In this document: one piece after another, positions 27,638-32,796 of the stretch
How positions within the stretch are numbered: position 1 is the first letter of the stretch
Layout of the letters: every line of letters begins with the position of its first letter
Origin: Prochlorococcus sp. AG-363-P08
GTDB taxonomy: Bacteria > Cyanobacteriota > Cyanobacteriia > PCC-6307 > Cyanobiaceae
Length of the DNA: 32,796 bases
Direction: 5' to 3'
NCBI GenBank assembly: GCA_003278195.1
Contig: QCGE01000015.1
Span: 1-32,796, forward strand
Program-made: the position numbers and the translations under genes
The notes under the pieces: model-generated
Databases searched by the model: none
The model's input: the letters and a program-made list of their open reading frames with translations, nothing else
What the model was told of the DNA's origin: nothing

Positions 27638-28405
27638 ATGAAACCCAGTAATAGCCAGCTTTTAAAAGACTTGGAGGCTTGTGAATTATTTCCATCTATG
27701 TGCTTACCAGGTCCTCAACAGATGGCATTAGACAGGTTATTGCTTGAAAACTCCCTAAAAGATAAAGCTCAATACCCGAAACTTCGTTTCTATACCTGGG
27801 ATGGAGTTTGGCTTTCGATTGGTCGCAACCAAAACAAAATCCCAGAAAAGTGGAAAGATCTGGCTAAAGCAGGGGAACTACAAATCGTTAGAAGGCCTAG
27901 TGGAGGAGGGGCAGTACTTCATCTAGGAGGCATTACTTATTCAATTATTTGGCCTAATGCCCCCCACAAGCGTCGAGAGGCTTATGAAATAACTTGCGAT
28001 TGGCTAATTAATTGTTTCGAACAGCTTGGGCTGCCATTAATGTTTGGCAATGATGATGCATTACATGGAGAGAGGAATTGTTTTGCTTCGAGCACTGTTG
28101 CAGATCTAATAGATAAAAAAGGCAATAAGCGAATTGGGAGTGCACAGCTTTGGCATCATGGGCATCTTCTACAGCATGGTGAAATCCTGCTTGATCCGCC
28201 CAAGACAATTTGGAAGAAAGTTTTCGGCGATAGACCGCCAGAAAAAGCTCCGGAAAAAGTCCCTCGTGAAGGTCTTGAGGAATTACTTCAAAAAGCCTGG
28301 TACTCAATCTCGCCTAAAATGATTTTTCACAAAAAAAATTTCTCTAATGAAGACATAAAACGAGTAAATAAAAATGCCCAAACTTATAAAATAAACTTGG
28401 ATTAA
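27638..28405 (+). CDS. Lipoate/octanoate-protein transferase family enzyme
   Basis: A 255-residue member of the BirA/LplA/LipB-fold family that attaches lipoyl or octanoyl groups to enzymes such as pyruvate dehydrogenase E2. The lipoyl-AMP loop RRPSGGGAVLH lies at about residues 88-98, and the acyl-binding KRIGSAQLWHHGHLLQHGEIL in the middle. A cysteine in NCFASS, just before it, sits where LipM octanoyltransferases have their catalytic cysteine, so LipM-like chemistry is as likely as ATP-dependent lipoate ligation. The C-terminal 60 residues are lower in similarity. Its stop overlaps the neighbouring stop by 4 bases. Confidence 0.82.
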   Translation: MKPSNSQLLKDLEACELFPSMCLPGPQQMALDRLLLENSLKDKAQYPKLRFYTWDGVWLSIGRNQNKIPEKWKDLAKAGELQIVRRPSGGGAVLHLGGITYSIIWPNAPHKRREAYEITCDWLINCFEQLGLPLMFGNDDALHGERNCFASSTVADLIDKKGNKRIGSAQLWHHGHLLQHGEILLDPPKTIWKKVFGDRPPEKAPEKVPREGLEELLQKAWYSISPKMIFHKKNFSNEDIKRVNKNAQTYKINLD

Positions 28406-29658
28406 TCCTTTAAATCAACAATCCCAGCCGAAAGCATCCCCTCTACAACTCTAGGTAAAGCAATTCCTAGAGGATATTTGTTCTGAGATTTTGCTACCTG
28501 AACTAATGCAGGAGGAACTTCTAAACCAAGTCTTTTAAGAACAACCTGGCCTATATTCGTTCTATCCAATATTCCTGAAGGAAGACCTGCAAGATTAAAA
28601 ACTAAAAGCTTTCCCTCCGAGGATTTCTCTAATTCAATAACAGCTTTCCATAGTGGGGTTTTTTGTCCAATTGAAGGAAGCTCACTAAGCGGGCGTATAT
28701 GATCTGAAACCAACTCTTTATCCCAATGTTGAACGGGTAAATCCTTAAGAGGTTGATCTGTCACATAACCAACCCAGCGTCCTGACCGACAAACAAATAT
28801 CCATTCAGCAGGAATGTCATTTTCCTTTTTAGACAAACGCAATTGACTAACAGTCCTAAGTGGTTGATCTTCTTCTAATACTCGTAACCTACGAATATTT
28901 GCATCAGAAACTTTCAACTCGCTCAATACATTTTGAAGAGCTAGTAATTGACTCTGTGACCGAGATGCAGACAAGCCAAACCAACCAAGCATCACTAACC
29001 AAAGTCCTCCTAATCCACCACTCCTAAAAGAAATCAATATGCCTAAAAATACTGCAAAAATCGAAAGCAATCTTCCAGTACTTGTAGCAACCTGAACTCC
29101 TTTTCGTTGACTTCCTGTCCAATGCCAGACCAAAGCTTTAAGAATCAAACCACCATCAAGTGGGAGTCCTGGCAGCAAATTAAAGATTGCTAAAATCAAA
29201 TTCAATGAACCAATTTGTCCAAGCAAATTCGCCAGCAAAGGACTTATTTCTGAAGCACCATTAACTGCATTAAGTAGAATCAATGCAATTATAAGGCTAA
29301 CCAAAGGCCCTGCTGCCGCGACCCTAAGAGCCGACATTGGTGTTGAACATTCTTTCTCAACCTTTGCGACGCCACCTAAAAGGAACAAAGTAATGCTGTG
29401 CACTTTGACTCCTTCTCTAAGTGCCACTAAAGAATGCCCAAGTTCATGAAGAAGAACAGACAAAAACAACAACAAAGCTGTAATAAGACCTAGTGCCCAA
29501 CTAGTCCAAAATGGCAATGTAGATGTGGATGCCTTTACCACCTGGCCTTGTGAAGTCCATGTGAATAGCAACAAAATCAAAAACCAACTGGGATGAATCC
29601 GTAAAGGAATCCCCTTAATCCTCATCAGTTCCCAACCGTCGGTCACTATCTCCTCCAT
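28402..29658 (-). CDS. Membrane-embedded site-2-type metalloprotease
   Basis: A 418-residue M50-family zinc protease that cuts substrates inside the membrane, as in regulated release of anti-sigma factors. The zinc motif HELGH lies at 71-75, and the third ligand region NLLPGLPLDGG at 160-170. About five hydrophobic helices cover residues 22-220. The cytoplasmic C-terminal part (about 245-400), with LRTVSQLRLS and VTDQPLKDLP, looks like a CBS-type pair, which might sense adenine nucleotides. The stop shares TTAA with the stop of the opposing lipoate gene. The start MEEIVTDGWELMRIKGIP fits the family. The substrate is unknown. Confidence 0.88.
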   Translation of the reverse strand: MEEIVTDGWELMRIKGIPLRIHPSWFLILLLFTWTSQGQVVKASTSTLPFWTSWALGLITALLLFLSVLLHELGHSLVALREGVKVHSITLFLLGGVAKVEKECSTPMSALRVAAAGPLVSLIIALILLNAVNGASEISPLLANLLGQIGSLNLILAIFNLLPGLPLDGGLILKALVWHWTGSQRKGVQVATSTGRLLSIFAVFLGILISFRSGGLGGLWLVMLGWFGLSASRSQSQLLALQNVLSELKVSDANIRRLRVLEEDQPLRTVSQLRLSKKENDIPAEWIFVCRSGRWVGYVTDQPLKDLPVQHWDKELVSDHIRPLSELPSIGQKTPLWKAVIELEKSSEGKLLVFNLAGLPSGILDRTNIGQVVLKRLGLEVPPALVQVAKSQNKYPLGIALPRVVEGMLSAGIVDLKD

Positions 29659-29722
29659 CTGGCATATAAAACAGCCAGCAACTATCCAATCCTAGAAAAC
29701 CTACACAGTACTGACATTCAAT

Positions 29723-30394
29723 ATGAGATCTCCTACATCCACCGCAGTAAAAGTCTGTGGGATTACAAGCTCAGAACAAGCTATTGCTATAGCCAAGTTG
29801 GGAGTTGATGCCATTGGCGTGATTGGAATTCAAAACTCTAAAAGATATGTTGAATTTGAAAAGAGAAGAAAAATTTTCTCTTCTCTCATAAATTTTGAAC
29901 CAAGCATTTTGCGTGTTTTGGTAGTTGCAAATCCAAATAGTTCCATGATTGCTAGCAACCTGCAAGGAGAAGGAACCCCTTCAGTGATCCAGTTACATGG
30001 GGACGAGAACGAAGAACAGTGCAAAAGACTTAAGCAGCAACATCCAAATATCCAGTTCTGGAAAGCATTAAGAATTAAAGGAACGAAAGATATCGAACTA
30101 GCAAATCGCTTTGTGGGAAATGTTGATAGTCTGCTACTAGATAGCTGGTCCCCAAATCTGCTAGGAGGCACAGGAAAAAGACTACCTCTTAAATGGCTAA
30201 AAGAAAATCCTATAAACATGCAATGGTTGCTTGCAGGAGGAATTGATTCAGAATGCGTTGCTGAGATACTTGAACAAATCAAGCCTTGGGGATTGGATGC
30301 CTCAAGTCAACTTGAAGACCTACCAGGAATCAAAAATCTAAAAAAAGTCAAAAGTCTAATTCAAGCAGTTAGAGATCAAAGCTCTAGTCTATAA
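29723..30394 (+). CDS. trpF: Phosphoribosylanthranilate isomerase
   Basis: TrpF isomerises phosphoribosylanthranilate in tryptophan synthesis. In 223 residues of TIM-barrel form, the N-terminal KVCGIT (about 9-14) carries the catalytic cysteine, IQLHGDEN the middle strand, and LLLDSW plus LLAGGID the phosphate site and the catalytic Asp. It diverges from the M50 protease across 64 bases and converges with the SDR gene after 97 AT-rich bases that carry no gene. Confidence 0.93.
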   Translation: MRSPTSTAVKVCGITSSEQAIAIAKLGVDAIGVIGIQNSKRYVEFEKRRKIFSSLINFEPSILRVLVVANPNSSMIASNLQGEGTPSVIQLHGDENEEQCKRLKQQHPNIQFWKALRIKGTKDIELANRFVGNVDSLLLDSWSPNLLGGTGKRLPLKWLKENPINMQWLLAGGIDSECVAEILEQIKPWGLDASSQLEDLPGIKNLKKVKSLIQAVRDQSSSL

Positions 30395-30400
30395 ACTAGA
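30383..30400. terminator. Possible hairpin at the end of trpF
   Basis: TCTAGT (30383-30388) pairs with ACTAGA (30395-30400) around a loop that includes the trpF stop. The stem is six base pairs without a T-run, so terminator function is doubtful. Confidence 0.25.
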
Positions 30401-30491
30401 TCTCAATGAAATCATCTTGTTATTTAAGAAAATTTTTTATTAATGTTCTATGACTTCTTCAGTGCTAGTAAAGGCAAGATCTTTGCAACAA

Positions 30492-31199
30492 CTAAAAAGC
30501 ACCAACTGAAGGCATTAAAGTCATATCTTCAATGACCTGAGTTGATGGTTGCTGAGCAAGATAAAGAAGAGCTTGCGCTGCCTTCTCAGCATCAAGCATT
30601 CTATTCCTATCAAAATCACTATTAACATCTTCAGAGTCCCAAAGAGATGTATTTACAGCCCCAAGAGTAAGGGTACATGCTCTTATTGAGTTTCCACGTT
30701 CTTCCTCCGCTAAGCATCTTGTGAAGCTATGTAGCGCTGCTTTACTAACACAATATGCACCCCATTGAGGGAATGCATTTCTAGATGCATGGCTACTTAC
30801 GTTAATAACTAGCCCACCTTTTTTTCGCATTACAGGCACGACCTCTGAGCATATCTGAAATACACTTGTCAAGTTCATTTGCATTAACCACTGCCATCTC
30901 TCAAGAGACATAGATAGTAATTCACCAGTCCAAGCGACTCCTGCATTATTAATCAATACTGAGGGACAAAGCCCCTGCCCCAGCAAATCATTAAGCCCCC
31001 TAGAAATATCACCTTCATTTGATAAATCTAGTGCCTTAAAAAAAATTGCTCGTTTGGTATTTGACAACTCATCTGCCAAGGTTGCCAAGGCAATTTCATC
31101 TCGAGCCAGCAAAAGCAGGTCCCAACCTGACTTGGCAAACAATTTTGCAGCCTCCTTACCAAGGCCTCTAGAGGCCCCTGTGATTAATGCAGTTGGCAA
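30492..31199 (-). CDS. Short-chain dehydrogenase/reductase
   Basis: A 235-residue NAD(P)-dependent oxidoreductase. The cofactor loop TGASRGLG lies at about 7-14, NNAG at about 84-87, and the catalytic Ser (INVSSHAS) and Tyr-x3-Lys (AYCVSKAAL) further on. The substrate is not evident. The C-terminus is short. The start TTG at 31199 opens MPTALITGASRG, which fits the fold; no ATG is available. The gap to accA is 24 bases, so it is probably in the same unit. An identity such as FabG or an alkane-linked SDR cannot be decided here. Confidence 0.87.
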   Translation of the reverse strand: MPTALITGASRGLGKEAAKLFAKSGWDLLLLARDEIALATLADELSNTKRAIFFKALDLSNEGDISRGLNDLLGQGLCPSVLINNAGVAWTGELLSMSLERWQWLMQMNLTSVFQICSEVVPVMRKKGGLVINVSSHASRNAFPQWGAYCVSKAALHSFTRCLAEEERGNSIRACTLTLGAVNTSLWDSEDVNSDFDRNRMLDAEKAAQALLYLAQQPSTQVIEDMTLMPSVGAF

Positions 31200-31223
31200 T
31201 TTAGATTTGCAGAATAAAGGACT

Positions 31224-32213
31224 CTAAGCAAGAAGACTGCTTTCAGAGGAATTTGATTCAAGTACCATCCCCATTGCCCTGAATTTCTTATACCTACAGT
31301 CTCTAAGGCGATCTACAGATAATTCAAGTAATTCTTTCAAATGACTTTCTAAAGCTTGCTTAAGAGCTTCACCTGCCTTTAAAGGCGCCCAATTATTGCC
31401 ACCAGCTGGTTCCGGCAAAATCTCATCAACAATTCCAAGACTTAACAAGTCTGAAGCAGTAATTTTCAAAGCTGCTGCTGCCTCAGGAGCCTTAGCCGCA
31501 TCCCTCCAGAGAATTGAAGCACAAGCTTCTGGGCTCGCAACTGTATAAACACTATGTTCAAACATTAATAACCGATCTGCAACGCCTATTCCTAAAGCCC
31601 CACCAGAGCCGCCTTCGCCGATAACTGTGGCAATAATTGGAACTCGCAACCTAAACATCTCTCTTAGATTTACAGCAATAGCTTCCCCTTGACCCTGTTC
31701 CTCTGCCAAAAGGCCTGCATATGCTCCTGGGGTATCAATAAAAGTAAGTATTGGAAGATTGAAACGATCTGCATGATCCATCAATCGCAAAGCTTTGCGA
31801 TAGCCCCCAGGAGTTGCCATTCCGAAATTCCTAGCAACATTTTCTTTTGTATCACGACCCTTTTGATGACCAAGCAAAAGAACTGATTGCTCTCCAATTC
31901 TCCCTATTCCTCCAATAAGCGCTTGATCGTCACTTCCCCTTCTATCACCATGTAACTCAACCCAATCATCACAAAACATCTGAATAAAGTCCAAGGTGCT
32001 TGGACGATGTGGATGTCTAGCAACTTGGATCTTCTGAGCGGGCGTCAAAGCTTGAAATATCTCCTCTCTTCTCCTTGCAGCAAGTGTCTCTAATTGAAGA
32101 AGTTGCTGACTTACATCCACCTCAGAATCACGAGCTAATTCACGTATCTGCTCGATTTGCTTTTCAAGCTCAATAAGAGGTTTTTCAAACTCAAGCAAAT
32201 GTCGGCGTGCCAT
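31224..32213 (-). CDS. accA: Acetyl-CoA carboxylase carboxyltransferase subunit alpha
   Basis: AccA, with AccD, moves CO2 from biotin to acetyl-CoA to make malonyl-CoA for fatty acids. The 329-residue protein starts [20 protein letters not shown], the family N-terminus with a coiled region, and has [10 protein letters not shown] and the oxyanion-hole region [21 protein letters not shown], then [16 protein letters not shown]. The length is normal. It lies 24 bases after aar. AccA next to aar is a common cyanobacterial arrangement. Confidence 0.97.
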   Translation of the reverse strand: MARRHLLEFEKPLIELEKQIEQIRELARDSEVDVSQQLLQLETLAARRREEIFQALTPAQKIQVARHPHRPSTLDFIQMFCDDWVELHGDRRGSDDQALIGGIGRIGEQSVLLLGHQKGRDTKENVARNFGMATPGGYRKALRLMDHADRFNLPILTFIDTPGAYAGLLAEEQGQGEAIAVNLREMFRLRVPIIATVIGEGGSGGALGIGVADRLLMFEHSVYTVASPEACASILWRDAAKAPEAAAALKITASDLLSLGIVDEILPEPAGGNNWAPLKAGEALKQALESHLKELLELSVDRLRDCRYKKFRAMGMVLESNSSESSLLA

Positions 32214-32237
32214 TAAAATAATTTCGGAGGAGCTTGA

Positions 32238-32796
32238 TTAGGCAATTGCTGCCTGAATGTGTTGTTTAAGATTTAGCGTAGAAAAGCCATGCCTAATAGA
32301 TGCATTTCCTATGAAGTCCATCTTTTCCAAAGTAATATTATTTCTTCCCCAACTGAAATTAGTATGACAATCTTCAAACTCCAATAACATTGCTTCTGCA
32401 AAACAAGCAAACATTTGCCTTTGAGGTTTTTCCATCTCAGCCAATTCCATCATATTCCAACCAATATCTTTACAAAATTCGACTATTCCTCCTTTTAGAA
32501 CATGAACACCTGATCCTCCAAACTTCATATCAAGATTCTTCGGATAACCTCCATCAATCATCAAGCAAGGTTTCTTCAAAGTATTTGGGTCAATCTGAAG
32601 GGTCTTAGGCATGCTTGCCACCCATACAACAGCATCAGCCTGAGGTAAAGCTTCTTGCAAAGGGAGAATTTTTCCACCTTGGAGATCATTTTGAAGAGCA
32701 ACAAGTGGTTCTTGCTGTCTGGCAACCAAGAAAAGCTCTTCAACACCGGTACGAAAAGCAAGCCAACGGCAAACAGCACTCCCAATGTCCCCTGTT
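32238..32796 (-). CDS. aar: Long-chain acyl-ACP reductase, truncated at the window edge
   Basis: AAR reduces acyl-ACP to fatty aldehyde with NADPH, the first of two steps to alkanes in cyanobacteria. Only the C-terminal part is present. The frame runs to the window end, where [12 protein letters not shown] is the nucleotide-binding glycine loop. Downstream, [22 protein letters not shown] and [13 protein letters not shown] follow, matching AAR, and the residues near [13 protein letters not shown] are typical of the C-terminus. The neighbour accA supports the call. The aldehyde-deformylating partner (ado) is expected upstream, beyond the window. Confidence 0.88.
   Translation of the reverse strand, partial: TGDIGSAVCRWLAFRTGVEELFLVARQQEPLVALQNDLQGGKILPLQEALPQADAVVWVASMPKTLQIDPNTLKKPCLMIDGGYPKNLDMKFGGSGVHVLKGGIVEFCKDIGWNMMELAEMEKPQRQMFACFAEAMLLEFEDCHTNFSWGRNNITLEKMDFIGNASIRHGFSTLNLKQHIQAAIA

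Noticed and set aside
30395-30491. Possible loss of a gene (folE) between trpF and the SDR
   Set aside because: I have a vague memory of folE near this place in related genomes, but the 97 bases show no remnant, and I cannot verify the gene order without a comparison.

Overview
The window looks like a core chromosomal segment of a marine alpha-cyanobacterium, most likely a Prochlorococcus of a low-light type. The evidence is a Form IA Rubisco inside a cso-type (alpha) carboxysome operon, an adjacent light-independent protochlorophyllide reductase (chlN-chlB-chlL) facing the light-dependent enzyme (por), a small psaM-like gene, the accA-aar pair, AT-rich DNA and short intergenic gaps. The extended shell protein CsoS1E argues against a minimal high-light Prochlorococcus; marine Synechococcus is less likely given the AT-rich codon use. 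No tRNA, rRNA, CRISPR array, insertion sequence, integrase or prophage gene was seen.

Layout. 1-7242: housekeeping and stress genes: the end of a cation/Ca2+ exchanger, glutathione reductase (gor), a GST-fold protein, dnaA, an overlapping pair of sugar-transferase genes and a GNAT acetyltransferase. 7302-11543: an apparent hisG / ABC exporter / GNAT minus-strand unit, then gloB, ridA and a small DUF3136-like gene on the plus strand. 11623-19368 (minus): the carboxysome operon, transcribed csoS1, cbbL, cbbS, csoS2, csoSCA, csoS4A, csoS4B, csoS1E, acRAF-like. 19369-19717 is a 349-base leader region with a duplicated sequence block. 19718-21563: rdgB, csoS1D and an unidentified conserved-looking gene. 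21781-25777: chlN, chlB, chlL. 25805-27483 (minus): por, a one-helix membrane protein and a psaM-like gene. 27638-32796: a lipoate/octanoate transferase, a membrane metalloprotease, trpF, an SDR, accA and the truncated aar.

How the genes fit together. The cso genes encode the Rubisco, scaffold, carbonic anhydrase, hexamer, tandem-domain and pentamer shell parts, plus a Rubisco assembly factor, so one locus can build the CO2-fixing organelle; csoS1D lies just upstream in its own unit. The three gaps at the start of the operon (csoS1|cbbL, cbbL|cbbS, cbbS|csoS2) each contain an inverted repeat, while the csoS2-to-csoS4B gaps are 0-7 bases. This would suit high output of shell and Rubisco and lower output of later parts. 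The chl genes and por make chlorophyllide in the dark and in the light. gor, the GST-like gene and gloB form a scattered glutathione set. accA and aar sit at the branch between fatty-acid synthesis and alkane synthesis.

I found no clearly new multi-gene system. The best leads are regulatory or protein-level: operon hairpins, the csoS1 leader duplication, the disordered tail and altered pore of CsoS1E, the cysteine-free CsoS2 repeat, and two small ORFs that overlap downstream genes.
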